The position numbers and the translations under genes were made by a program. The notes under the pieces were generated by a model. That model had not been told where the DNA came from. It made no database searches and was given only the letters and a program-made list of their open reading frames with translations. DNA of 64,000 nucleotides from Colocasia esculenta (lineage: Eukaryota > Streptophyta > Magnoliopsida > Alismatales > Araceae): assembly GCA_014218235.1 (NCBI GenBank), contig CM024753.1:183558348-183622347 (forward strand), given 5' to 3'. Of the stretch, positions 33,501 to 45,386 are shown piece by piece (positions within the stretch are counted from its first letter, which is position 1; the number at the start of each line of letters is the position of its first letter).

Positions 33501-36295
33501 TACGCAAGAGGGCTTGAAGGGGGGTTGTTCTTGCATGAAAGGAGAGTCTTCCTCTCTGGTTTTCTGAAGGAACCAGCAGCAAGAAGCCAAGAAGAAGAGG
33601 GAGAGGCCTGCGTTTTCTGCTCAAGGGAGGTTCCACCCGTGAAGAAAAAGAAGCAAAAAGGGGAGAAGAGAAAGGTGAGAAGAGAAGGCAAGAGAGAGAG
33701 AGGGGTTCTTCTTTGGGGAGGGGTCTCCTTGTCTTGTCACATCAAGAGAGCAAGAGAGCAAGAGAGCTCCCACGTTGGGTTCTTCCCCCCTCTTTTCTCT
33801 TGATTTTGGCAAACCTTGTACCTCCTCATCCCTTTCTTTATTGAAATAGATCATGCTCTTGTGCATATCCTCCCTTTTTTTTATGAGAATAGCTTGTCCT
33901 TAGCATTTATTGCATGCTCTCCTCTCATCCCATCTTGGGTTTTAAAAGGTTCTTTCTCTTTGCAAAGGGGGCTACGGGATGGGATATCCTCTTCTTAGAG
34001 GCATGTCTTCTCCCCCTTTAGCACCTCTATATGAGATCATTCCATACCTCCCATACCTCAATAAATGAGGTCATGGGTGCATGGGACCCCTTTCTCATAT
34101 TTAATGCATGTATAGCATGCTAAAATCCCCCTCAATAGGCCACGGTTCCCTTGCTGTTTTGGTCCTCCAAAGGACAGCTTTCCCACTGTTCTAACAGACC
34201 CCCAAGAGCCCCCATAGTGGTTAATGCATGCCCTTTGGTAATAGCCAAGAGAATGAGCAAGCAATGCTCATGTTTTCTTGTCTAAACACCATCTCCAAAA
34301 GACCCATCCAAAAGAGATCATCAAGCCTTGGTCCGCCCCTCTCAATAGATCATCCCATTGCGGTTTTCAGCCCCCCACTGACGTGTGTTTCAAACCAACA
34401 CCGAATAGTCTCCAAAGAGTCTCATCTTTGCTAATCAAGGAGGTTGGGCAAATGATGCCTAAATCTCTTTGTTTAGCCCACCTAGCAATGGGTTGTAACG
34501 CCATCTCAATATCCAAAATCACCCCGGCCATGAGCAAGGGCGTTCTTGGAGAGAGGCATGGTCACCCCTTTGCACAGGTGACTGGCTGCGCCGATTCAGC
34601 CTGGTTCTGATTTCTGGCAGTCATGTAAAACCAGAATAGAGCTGCGCCGATTCGACGCTGGCCATCACGTTGGCCGAAATCACGTGAGCAAAACCATTGC
34701 TCTATGTGATACCGGCTGATAAACAGTCAAAAGACATAATATGAGACCCATCCACATCCTCGGATCGGACAACATAATGTTCGTGTTCGAACAGGTGGGT
34801 TCACATGTGATTCATCGTCCCGTGGGTTGTTTGGCCATAACATTGCCCGAATCTCCGTAGGCATGCCTGGGGGATCGAGGTCTTAGGCCGTCGGAGTTAC
34901 GTCGTTTTACGACGTACACTCTCCCTTTTGGTGCCATCTCCGCCTGTGGTGGATGAGCATCGCGCTTTCCCCTCTATCACCGCGATAAGGGGAAATGCTG
35001 CCGAAATTTCCCCGCGAGGGTTGAGTTGGCGCAAAACTTCTAAAAGAGGTCATTAGCTTCTAATTGAGTTGGCAACGTTGCAAACGAAAGCCAATTCGAT
35101 GATGTCTATGATTTCAGCCGGGCTGCGCCGATTCGCCTTATCTCGTCAGCTGCGCCGATTCGAGGACGTTTGCGAAGCGCGTTGAGCCATCAAGCTCTGC
35201 CGAACGAATAGAACTCCGTTTCAAATGCTCAAGGGGCCCAAACGGAAAATTAAAATCGTTTAATGATAAAAAAAAGAATTGCAAAGACAAATTGAACCCT
35301 TTTCAAGCAAAAGAGAAGAAGAAAGTAAAAGGCCATTCCATGCTGTTAAATGACCAAGTTCAACCCTTTTCAAATGACAAAATCCCCTCGGGTTTTACAA
35401 AAGATCAAAGGGTCAAATCAAACCTTCTTTTAAAAGAGCAAAACACCGTCTCATATTTTGCAAAAGAACAAAGGACCAATTTCAACTATTTTCAAACAAA
35501 TCAAAAGGTCATCCTATATTTTCCAAAAGAGTAAGAGATCAAAATAGGACCTTTTCTCAAGTAATAAAAGATCGCATCACCATGTGCAAAAGAGTCAAAC
35601 CAAACTTTTCTAAGCAAATAAATGATCATCGCATGTTTTGCAACAAAAAAAAGAAATCAAATTGAAATGATTTTCAATAAAAAGACCAAATTGTATTCAT
35701 TTTCAACAAAAGTAAAAGAGACCACCCTTTTCAAAATTGTCTTTCTCAAATAGACTTAAAAGACCAAATTGAACCTTTTCATGGTAAAGAGGACCAATAA
35801 GTAAATAGACAAAGAAATTAGGTAGCGGGCTGAGCGAAAGGTCTAATGGGTTCGATTAGGCGTTCGTCTCGCTCCCTAATATTTCAGTTCAATTGTGCTT
35901 CACACCCTTTATCGGATGTCCCGTTTTAAGGTCACGAGGCTTTCTAATCTGGCGATTAATCAAGGATTTTCTCTTTCTAAAAGAGATGTAATTAACGTCG
36001 TTGCGCTCAGGCAACGACGGGTTTTTGGTCCAGGACCCGACCACTCACTTTCGTCTGACGAAGTCAGACGGCGCGCACAATAGACTTGAAGCCCTCCGAC
36101 TCTCGAAGGCAAACCAATCGGTTGTCACTTCGGTGACTGGCACGCCCGCGCTGCGCGAATTGTCGATTCACCTCACGTCATCGTCGCTCAAGTAGCGTTC
36201 GGCGGGACTTGGATTGGCAATACGCATGCATCCATGAGAATATGAGACAACATGATAAATAGAGATTTTTAAAGGTTAAATTTCCCATTTCCACA
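30515..36295 (+). repeat. 3' LTR unit of element B (5,781 bp)
   Basis: This is a near-identical copy of 12,737-18,562. The main difference is a 42-bp segment in the GC-rich block that is present near 14,610-14,651 and missing near 32,388, plus scattered single-base changes and small length changes in A runs. Loss of the 42 bases joins frames into a 385-codon ORF (31,806-32,963), which is not evidence of a gene. The unit ends ...CCATTTCCACA, followed by ATATATATATAT. If the LTR really begins after the polypurine tract at 28,090, the full 3' LTR would be about 8.2 kb and would include the hairpin array. Confidence 0.88.
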
Positions 36296-37126
36296 ATATA
36301 TATATATTTAATTTTTATCTTTATTTTAAATATAGTAATATTAATAAATCTATTTATATTTAATTAAATTTTGATTTGAATCGAATTGAATTGAAATAAA
36401 TCCTGTTCAATTCGATTCGAGAACTTCATTCGACTTGGTTTGATTTGGCCAAAAAAATGACCCAACTTAGACAAGATTTGATTGACAAGTTGTTTTAACT
36501 TAAACCTTACCAATTCCATAAAGAGAAATGTTTGTTGTTCATGTAGACAAGTAGTTTTCTACCATATGCAGATACAAGCTGCATGTGCACGGCAATCGTT
36601 TCATATTCCTTTAAGATCAATCATCATTTCATTACTTTCTGTATCATGTCTTTTAGTTAGGGTCAGAATAGAACAGAAGATGCCCTCAAAAATCTTGTTC
36701 GACCAGATCCAACATACTACGTTTAATTAATGTACCCACATGCGGAATCCAGGAGAGAGATACCAGGTTTCCAATAGCAGTGTTGGATGTTTCACAGCCC
36801 ATCAGGTGAATGTGTGATAAGACGGGACCCTCCCCTCCCGCTTAGGAACCACAGCCCATGGTGGACAAATAAAAAGAATCATAGAAATGGAGATCAGAAA
36901 GCCACAGAATGCTCCATAATAATAATAATAATAATATATCCAAAATATTATAGTCCAAGCATTCGGAACCCAATCATATGTGAAACAACCCAAGCAAACA
37001 GACGGACTCTTCTTCATACGTGCAAGACTAAAGGCCCCGAGCAGCACACCAGGAACGGATGACGTGATGGGCAGCGGGTGGTAGCTAGTCACATCCTAGC
37101 AAATGCGCAACAACAACATCACCTGA
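36296..37126. other. AT-rich intergenic stretch 3' of the CAD-like gene
   Basis: It holds a TA run (36,296-36,306), a perfect 13-bp inverted pair GAATCGAATTGAA/TTCAATTCGATTC near 36,380-36,415, and an AAT microsatellite near 36,917-36,935. The part nearest 37,126 should contain the 3' UTR of the gene, but no clear poly(A) signal on the minus strand was seen. No other gene was recognised. Confidence 0.5.
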
Positions 37127-39867
37127 TCAGGCCGCACTGGAGCTGTTTGCAACATCAATGACAAATCTGTATTTAACATCATTTTTCGCAAGTCGTTCCA
37201 TGGCTTTGTTCAGGTAGTCAAATGAGATGATTTCGATTTCCGCAGTTATGTTGTGCTTTCCAGCCAAGTCTATCATCTCCTGGGTGTCTCTGATTCCTCC
37301 GATGTTGCTCCCTGCCAGACTCTTCCCCCCTGATGGTTTTCACAGGAACACCCAATTAAGGTCAACAACCCATGGCAAATGCACAATATGGAAAGCAACA
37401 ATGGGATCGCGATCGTGGAATCAAGTCTTGATGACCCACATACTTACCTCCAATTAAACAGAATGCCGGCACTTCCAATGGCTTCTCAGGCGCTCCTACC
37501 AAGATCATCTTCCCCTGGACCTTTAACAAGGATAACAGGGGAGCCACAGGGTGCGTAGCAGACACTGTGTCAATGATACCATCCATGGTACCAGCTGCAG
37601 CCTGAGACAAGAGAGCAGAAGTCATCGTCAAGTTTCAGGAGGATCTGAAAGCATTACTAGAGAAAAATGAGGATGCAGTATTGCCGCCTCGGCCAAATGA
37701 CAGTTTATTTTTTTAAAACCTTCATCTGCTCTGGGTCGCGGCTGACCAGGAAAGCATCGGCTCCAAGCCTTTCTATCGCTTCCTTCTTCTTGTTGGGAGA
37801 TGTGCTGATCACCGTAACTTTCAGTCCAAGTGCCTTGCCAAACTTGACAGCCACATGCCCAAGCCCGCCAAGACCAGCTACGCCGAGATGCTTCCCCGGT
37901 TCATTCAGGCCAAAATACTTCATGGGGCTGTATACGGTAATTCCAGCACAGAGCAACGGTGCAGCCTTGTCCAAGGGCAGGTTGTGAGGCAACCGAATCA
38001 CAAAGTCCTTGTTCACGACCATCATGTCCGAGTAACCCCCATAGGTCACTGTTCCATCAGAGTGGATTGAGTTGTACGTGAGCACCGATTTGGAGCAGTA
38101 GTTCTCGAATCCCTGCTCGCAGGAGTCGCAAGTGCGGCATGAATCGACCATGCATCCCACACCAGCATTGTCCCCAACTTTGAAATTATCAACATTACGA
38201 CCAACTTCAGTCACAACACCTACAATCTCATGTCTGCAGGAAAGAGTTAAAAGAGAGCTTTATCAGCCAAAGAAGCAAGCAAAACTTCCAGCTATATAAA
38301 GTTCATCAACTGCCTTTATCATATCATCATATGTATGTTTGAAGAAACAATGAAAGAGGAACTTAGTAAAGTGTGCAAAGTTCAATTTAGTGAAGTACAT
38401 CTGTTAGTATTTTTTTTTTTCATTCAAAATACTACTCTCAAGCATACAATCACCCCTGGCAACAAAGAGAAATTGAGTGACACTTCCAAGTGAAATGACT
38501 ATGCCCAGTATCTCATCCAAGAAAACCACACCACATAAAACCTCCAGATTTTGCACGGTAACTCTAGGCACATGCTTCAGTTATATATTACATAAGGGAT
38601 GCAAATGATTGCTTCAACCATGAATTCTACATATATATAGACAAAGGTCCATAAAAAAACTAGTTACCTTTCAGAGCTTATATATGTAATCTAATGTAAC
38701 CGCCGGCAGCAGAGACAAAATTTTGCTGCAAACTTCTCAAAGAGGCAAGGGAATGAGTAGTACTTACAACTGCATTTACTGTCCTGAGTCTACTAAGTGA
38801 TCGACCAATTTCAAGAGGAGCAGCAAACAGTAAGATATTTACCCGAAAATTTAACAGTGAAGATGTTTAATTTTTAAATGAAATTCTGTAAGGGGTCCTT
38901 TATACCCAGGGACAATCGGGTACATGGCGTTCTGCCACTCGTTCTTAATGGAGTGCAGGTCAGAGTGACAGATTCCGCAGTATAGTATCTTCATCTTGAC
39001 GTCATCATCCCCAGTGGCCCTGAAGAAAGAATCATACAGTTGAAACAGGGGCAAATCAGCAAAACACATCTACAAAGATGAGAAAGTATTGTTGTCCGGC
39101 CGACTAGTCTGCCCTTGTGCTCGTCCCAAGCACAAGCCTGTCCTCTTGTACTTGAGGTGGGTATAAGGGCGGACAAATTTGTCAGAGAGTAAGTTCATCT
39201 CCTACAAGATGTCAAGATGTGGAAAATTTTAAAAAGAAATGGTCTGCTCAAATCCGAAAAAGTTTCAGCAATTTTTTTTAACAAGGTAAAAAGTTCAGCT
39301 TGGTCCACTCGAATAACGCCATAAAAAGAGGAATTTACAGACCACACTTCATCGCGCATTTACGGATCTCCGTGATCTGCAAATTGGGATTAGTTCCAAG
39401 AGCTGATTATTCTTGGATTTTCGATGGCTACTGAAGATGTAAACAATTTTCTGCAAGAGTGCTAAGCACAAGGAATTTTCTTCAAGCTACTGGACATTGG
39501 TTGGGCCTAAAGAGATATTTTAAGGGAAATACCAAATGGAGAAAGGAAACAAAAGCGGACTGGATAAAAACAACAAGAACACCCTGCATATCACGTTATC
39601 AATATTAAACGAGTAGCCAGCAAGATGCCAAAAGTCAGGAGAAAAACCCATTACCAGCCAAGAACAAAGTGGCAATCGAGCAAAAGAAAAACACTGACTG
39701 CAGGGAGCAGATTATCCCGATCGAGCAAGAGGGCCGCATGCAGTCATGCTGCCACAGTATAGATAGAGTAAAACAAAAAAAAGGAATCCCGGGAGCATAT
39801 TAACGAGATCGATTCGATGTATCACAGGGAAGCCTGACTTGGCAAAAAGAGATGCCTTCACCGATGG

Positions 39868-39904
<37 letters not shown>

Positions 39905-40379
39905 AAAGCAGCGTTGGCAGCGGGAAAAACACATCATGCCCGGCCGGCAAGCACATCATGACGCCTTTGTCAATATAATAGATCCACAGGTCTTCGGAAA
40001 GGTTCCAAAACAAGAGCGATCCACCCCAACATAACAACAACCAAAAAAGAGGAAGAAAAGAAAATAACAGCGGAGACACGACGTCGCTGGAAAGACAGCG
40101 TTTCTGGAGAAACAATCTTGCGGAGGGAGGCACACCAAAACCAGGTAAAAGAAGATGAGATGATGATCGCAGAAGGCCTGCGAGGAGTGCTGTACATTGA
40201 GAGTAGACAGGGCAGAGCAAGATAGAAATGCGCGATACGGGGTAATAAGGAGGACCTTGCCTTCTGGAGAAGGGAAAAGGGGAGAGAACACCAGAGGAGT
40301 CCCTGGCCGCCCATCCGAACGCCTTCTGCGGGTGCTGCTCCTCCGGGGAGGTAGCGGCGGCGGCCCCCGTATCTCCCAT
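37127..40379 (-). CDS. CAD: Cinnamyl-alcohol/mannitol dehydrogenase-type zinc alcohol dehydrogenase, five exons
   Basis: The exons, all on the minus strand, are 40,379-40,261, 39,019-38,906, 38,233-37,720, 37,601-37,448 and 37,329-37,127. They sum to 1,104 bp and give 367 residues plus TGA, with all phases matching. The protein is a cytosolic-type NADP(H) medium-chain dehydrogenase of the plant CAD family, which reduces phenylpropenyl or related aldehydes. Predicted catalytic zinc ligands are Cys57, His79 (with Glu80) and Cys173. Structural zinc ligands are Cys110, Cys113, Cys116 and Cys124. The nucleotide-binding GLGGLG is at 198-203, followed by VISTSPNKK. Sequence style (GTMDGIIDTVSA, VGAPEKPLEV) is nearer to the mannitol-dehydrogenase/ELI3-like branch than to lignin-specific CAD, so the substrate is uncertain. 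Introns 2-4 are GT-AG; intron 1 appears to be GC-AG. The ATG at 40,379 is in good context (GGCCATGGGA) and gives a family-typical length. The gene looks intact. Confidence 0.92.
39872..39901. repeat. GA microsatellite in intron 1 of the CAD-like gene
   Basis: This is an uninterrupted run of about 15 AG dinucleotides inside the first intron. Runs like this are often length-variable between individuals. Confidence 0.9.
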
Positions 40380-40522
40380 GGCCTCGTTCGCGGGGGCAAC
40401 TTCTCCCTCTCTCGGAATCACACGGCCTGCGCACTTAGAACTCGAGGAATAAGCTCTACTCCGCCGCTGCGTAATATAGACTGCTGGGATCGGGACTCTG
40501 AAAAATCACAGCATCACCCGCC

Positions 40523-40529
40523 ATATATA
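40523..40529 (-). promoter_or_regulatory. Probable TATA box of the CAD-like gene
   Basis: TATATAT on the minus strand (context CTATATATGG) lies about 145 bp upstream of the ATG at 40,379, a normal plant spacing if transcription starts near 40,490. Further upstream is AT-rich; no specific regulatory element was assigned with confidence. Confidence 0.55.
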
Positions 40530-41914
40530 GCTTTGTTTGCGGCAACATAAACCGTACAAAGCTAACTAATGAGGACGACTTTTTGACTAGTAGCGGGAGT
40601 TGTGAGGCTCGCATCGCATCTATCTATCTTTACGTGCGTACGTTTAAAACTCTTATAAACAGCAATCATTTCTCAACGAGCATTGATAAAAATCGGATGT
40701 GACACATTTGGTGACGTTTCTAATGCATTTTATAGTTTAGATAAAAGTTTACTTTACTTACCAATACAACAAGTGGGATTAATCTTTGCGTGTGACGTCA
40801 TATAAAGTGATTATTTAAAAATAGTTTTATTGATTAAGAATCTAACAAGATCTTTTTCTATATATATCCCTTTCACATAATAAAATTAGTTATTAAATAA
40901 TTTACAAAATAAATGCTTCTCTTTTGGAACATACAGTTCTTTAGAACGAGGGCCGGACGACATGAATTCGTGGCGGTGCCCGCACGTGCCCAACGGCTCG
41001 TGGCACTAATTAATCTGGACATATTGGTTGGTAAAAATGTTCAGACCTATTTTTCCCCGCGGATTATATTATTTTCTTACTTTGTATCAAATGGATTTAT
41101 AAACACAATGTTACTCCTAAATCCTAATATATTAGTTAATGAGAAGATTAAAGTGTATAAAAAAAATATAATTCTCATGTACCGTAAACTTTTCCCCCTG
41201 AAGGTTCACATCGGAGGATGGATTGGTGGCGGTGGTGCGTCGGCCGCTGGACGCGAAAAAACAGACCCCATTGGGTCGTTTCGGTCCAAGCGAGCGCAGC
41301 CACTTCGCCGTCGCAGTTTCCCGCCGGCGGTGCGGCTCGTCCTCGATCGTCCATACGCACCAACCCCTTTCATCTCCAGATCCGCCACAGCGTGGCCGGC
41401 CGCGCGCACCTCTGAAGCCAAGAGGACAAGAACCACGCAACCAACACCCGTCCCATGCACGTGTTGCTTTCGACCTTTGTGCATGTCTTATTGATAATTT
41501 TTATTTATCAGACATAAATAATAAGAGAAGTATTTATTACTAATTTGATCCATTAACAAGTCTCATATGAATTATTTGTCAAATAATTTTAGTGATTAAG
41601 GATCTTGTCAGATCTTTTTTTTTTCTCTCTTTTTTCTAATCAATAAAATTATTTAATAAATAATTTACATTAAATTTATTACCAAACAAGACTGATAACA
41701 AATATTTCTCTTTTTCTTTTCCTCCATTTTGGACACTGTGAATGATCAAACCCATCTGTTAATTTAGTTTATCGATTTTTGAGAGCTGTGAGGATACTTA
41801 AAGAAAAATTATATCTTATAACAAACAATCAAATCTACGGTAGGATATAGGTATATAGTGGAAAATTTGGCGTGAAAATTGTACATAAAAGTTCTCCATT
41901 TAAATGACATATCT
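40530..41914. other. Intergenic stretch with a direct repeat and a GC-rich island
   Basis: The stretches 40,826-40,925 and 41,585-41,710 are diverged direct copies (GATTAAGAATC.../GATTAAGGATC..., both with AAATAATTTACA and ending near CTTCTCTTTT or TTTCTCTTTT). Between them, 41,200-41,470 is GC-rich with ORFs on both strands, none matching a known family. This could be an insertion between duplicated flanks, but no precise ends were found. Confidence 0.4.
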
Positions 41915-41920
41915 TAAGAG

Positions 41921-42078
41921 TATGTTTGATATTAAAATAGATTGGGCCGGGATAGAATGATGATATCTAAAAATTTAAAAAATAATCTCAAAATTTTGAG
42001 AATGATAGACCGAAGAATCTTAAAATTTTGAAAATATCCTCATTCTATCTCTAATCTATCCTAATATCAAACATTTCC
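41921..42078. mobile_element. 158-bp MITE with inverted ends
   Basis: The left end TATGTTTGATATTAAAATAG and the reverse complement of the right end (GGAAATGTTTGATATTAGGA) form imperfect inverted repeats of about 50 bp, continuing through 'atagaatga.gatat'. TAAGAG occurs on both sides (41,915-41,920 and 42,079-42,084) as a possible target-site duplication. Superfamily is unassigned. There is no coding capacity. Confidence 0.7.
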
Positions 42079-42211
42079 TAAGAGACTGTTTGAAACTGAT
42101 GAAATAATGTTCGAAAAAAACAAAGTTTTTAATGGAAAGTAGAAAAATGGAAAGGCCGCCGAATGTTGAACTGATGTTGATCTTTTCGCCGCTCTATATA
42201 TTGTTACATGA

Positions 42212-42366
42212 GAAAAATTTAGTGTACTTAAGTTCTACATTTTGTACTTATATTTTTTACTTCTTGTTGGATGGATATATATATTGTGTCTTTTTTTTAT
42301 TGACTAATGAAAAAGAAGAAGTATAAGTACAAAATATAAAATTCAAATGTATTAAAATTTTCTGAA
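42212..42366. mobile_element. Small foldback element (about 155 bp)
   Basis: Arms 42,212-42,270 and 42,308-42,366 are inverted copies built around TTTTGTACTTATA / TATAAGTACAAAA, with an AT-rich loop. No flanking duplication was identified, so this may be a decayed MITE. Confidence 0.55.
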
Positions 42367-43337
42367 ATTACATTATATGTTGTCACTTAATTTACTCGTT
42401 TGATTTTGTATAATAGACGGTTAAAATGGGGCCCCCAATTCTCTAAACTCATCAAACTTGGGTTGAATCTATTTCTATTGTCTGATTTCAAAGATGGTAA
42501 TAATAAGAGTACTGCAATAAGTACGTGACATAATGTGGGGCGACATGCCATCGGAATTGGGAACGAACACCACGATGTTGTGGGAAAAGATGGGCCTTAA
42601 ACTTGTGGTGGTGCACGCACTTGTGGGGATCCTCCCATCTTGTGGCGATAAGCCCTTACACAAGCTTAATTGGCATGCGTAAGCCATGACACAAGCTTAT
42701 CCAACGTTGCTCCAGAACAAGTTTTATTTTATTTTTTCCCCTCAGTGGCTTTTATCCACTGATCAAATCCTTCCCACTTTGAGATCCAACGCAGGGTCTC
42801 TCTCAAACCCTCATCTCAAACACAAAAAGACAGGTCTTACATCATATTGAAATTTATATAAGATATATTTTTTAAATTTATTCCGTACTTTTTTGAAGAG
42901 ATTTATATAAGATAATTTTTTTTCATAAAATAAAAAATTATTTATCAAACGTGTATGTATGTATGTTTTTTTTTTTTAAATTTAAGAAAAAATTGATAAA
43001 AAATACAACCAAACACCTTATAAAGTAAAATTTGAACCCCTAAACGAATAATTTATAACCATTTATCGGTTTTTTTTATTATTCCCAATTGTTCGCTTTT
43101 CAGAAAGAAGAAAGTTTGAAGTTTTAACAGATAATATTCAGGGATTCATATTTTGAAGAATTGTTCCCTTTTTAAACAACAGCTTCAAAAAGGAAAAAGT
43201 TTATTGGCGGGGCGCCCAGGTCGCACGGTCGCCGTGCTGGAGTGGCGTGGGGTGGCACAGGTGCGCCCGGACGCTTTATAAAAGTTTGAAATCTAACCTG
43301 ATAACTTATAGACATTTTGTAAGCATATTAATGTAGG
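42367..43337. other. AT-rich intergenic stretch, no gene seen
   Basis: It contains AT-rich runs and a short GC-rich patch (43,205-43,275). No ORF with family resemblance, no target-site duplication and no tandem repeat were recognised. Confidence 0.4.
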
Positions 43338-43879
43338 AGTCTAGATTCACTAAATGCAAAAGAGGATTGGACTCCAGTATTCACTAATAAGAGACATCAA
43401 AAGTCTCGAGCTCTTTTTTCAAATTTTTTTTTACCTGAAAATCAGTTTTTTAAATTAAAATATATCCATAAATATTAGAATACAATCATATACATCAAAA
43501 TATAATTATAAATTATTTAAAATATTAGCATCAAAATATAATCATAAATACTTAAATATAATATTATATTTACTGTTATATTACGGTGTTATGGTGATAT
43601 TCTATGGTTATATTCTAGTACTTATAATTATATTCTGGTGAACTTTACCAGAATACAATCATAATATTAGAATACACCCGTAAATATAACGTTGTATTTA
43701 AATATTTATGGGTATATTGTAAAGTGTATGGATGTATCTTAATATTTATGAGTGTATTTTAATCTGAAGAACTGATTTTTAAATAAAAATATATTTTAAA
43801 AAAAACTTGAAACACTTGATGTCCTTCTATTGATGACTACTAGAGTTCAATTCTCCTTTGCACTTAGAAGATTTAGACT
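43338..43879. mobile_element. Foldback element with arms of about 160 bp
   Basis: The left arm (43,338-43,500, starting AGTCTAGATTCACTAA) and the reverse complement of the right arm (43,720-43,879, starting AGTCTAAATCTTCTAA) match throughout in order: GGATTGGACTC/GAATTGAACTC, a T-rich stretch, ATCAGTTTTT/ATCAGTTCTT, and repeated 'cataaatatta' units. The centre is built from the same AT-rich units. The outer limits are unclear and no target-site duplication was confirmed. A single diverged arm may also be present at 11,690-11,830. Confidence 0.65.
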
Positions 43880-43980
43880 CGTTATGTATAGTCCATTAGA
43901 TATTAACAAGGATGTTTAACTATTTATTTTAAATATTATGATAAATGCGCATCCCTTGACGGAAAGATGCGCTCTCCCTA

Positions 43981-44013
<33 letters not shown>

Positions 44014-45386
44014 ATTTAATACATTTTGTCTCCGTCAAAAAAGCATGAAAGAAGGGTTTTGGGGTGGGAAACATAGATCTCATCGTCTTCTTGATCTACA
44101 TCTATTTGTATAATAATTAAGATTTTTAAAATATGGATGAATGTTTTTTTTAAAATAATCTGTAAATTCATAATGTTCAAAAGCTCTTTTTTTAAATGAA
44201 GGGCGTGAGACTGCCCATTTTATTAATAACATAAAGCTGAAAAAAAGGAGACTATAGCCAAGTACAACTGGGTGGCATGGATCAAACGTGAAGATCAACC
44301 AACACAAAGAGGAAAATTAAGATAAAAGATCAAATCATAGAACATTCAACTTCTGACCAAGAAAAGTAATATTAATTTAGAAGTCCGTAGATGATCGATC
44401 CCACGAATAAATATGTTGAAGAATAATTTGAGAGCGTAAATTCAGATTTCACTAGCTAGTAACCCATCTATTTTGTTGTCAGACTCCTCAAATCTTAATT
44501 TTACTTCAAATATTAATATATTTTCAGCTTTAACAAAATTCGCAACCAAATTACGCATGATTTGTTTACTGCAACAAGTGGAAGAGTATAACCTGGCGCC
44601 GCAACAGATTAGGAGAATGGATACGTGAGATTGATCAATAAATTCAAATACCCCTTTTTCGATTCGAATTTGTTGTAAATTTTCGACTATTGGATGATGT
44701 ATTGGCCACATTAACAACCGTGTGGACTGTGTATTTTGCGTTGACAACATTCCATTCGAGAGGGTTGTGAGGTCTCTGTGGTCGGAACGGATTCTTCGCG
44801 ATCGTTAGTAATGTTAAAAAACTTATTAATAAATCGACTTAAATAAATGAAACCCTAAATTAAATGGACCATTAAATTATGTGTAAAGCTTAACCCAATA
44901 AAAGAATTCGATTTTTTGTATAACTGTGAAATAGGAGTTAAAGACCTGCGTGGTGGCTGACTGGGCATTGGGTCGTGATGGATTCCACGCTGTTATTTCT
45001 GAAGCTCTCGCGTCTTTATCTGCTTAATACTCCATGCAGAGGCACTAATTATAGGTAACTTCTTCCTCTATAGTACTCTCTCTCTATACATATTGCGCAC
45101 ACATTAGAGGCCTATCAAGATGCACCAATATTAATTATGACGTTTAATTACTTGTTTTATTACACGGTGGCCACGATGCTGAGCACGCACACCGAGTGCT
45201 GATCATTAGTCGAATTACGTACGTACACTTACTGTCTCTATATATTAATTGGATTCTCACGTACAAGAAATTAGCCCCCCGTTTTCCTTACAGAATCTGT
45301 GGTGATACATGCATGGTTAAAGAAATCTATTGTTTAGAATATGAGAAATATTTTGTGCTTAGCCGATTAAACACAAAGTCTAAGTT
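43880..45386. other. Intergenic stretch with CT repeat and a possible LINE 3' end
   Basis: A CT microsatellite lies at about 43,987-44,012. T7 at 44,187-44,193 followed by AAATGAAGGGCGTGAG and TTTTATTAATA resembles, in reverse, the A-tailed end of a plant LINE, but no duplication or RT motif was found. A minus-strand frame at 44,442-44,750 (102 codons) has no recognised relative. Nothing else is supported. Confidence 0.3.

Larger units (their letters stand above)
12737..36295 (+). mobile_element. Ty3/gypsy Tat-lineage LTR retrotransposon, element B (near full length)
   Basis: Two direct repeats of about 5.8 kb (12,737-18,562 and 30,515-36,295) flank an internal region with PBS, an upstream ORF, gag, protease, RT, RNase H, archaeal-type second RNase H and integrase, in the Ty3/gypsy order. 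The second RNase H places it in the Tat clade, as do its very long LTRs. By eye the LTR units differ at only a few positions per kilobase plus one 42-bp indel, so insertion is recent. No clear 5-bp target-site duplication was found: 3' of the element is ATATA, while the 5' side reads ...AAATTATAAAG. The 5' LTR may therefore be truncated. The element is about 23.6 kb. Confidence 0.9.

Noticed and set aside
36296..36300. ATATA as a target-site duplication of element B
   Set aside because: The 5' side reads ATTATAAAG before the shared LTR unit; no exact 5-bp match sits at a proper TG start.
39858..40434. Minus-strand frames of 147-187 codons reading past exon 1 of the CAD-like gene
   Set aside because: Only the first part (to 40,261) matches the CAD family; the remainder is intron sequence.
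44442..44750. 102-codon minus-strand frame
   Set aside because: No recognised family, no supporting exon signals, and an AT-rich context; kept only as a remark.
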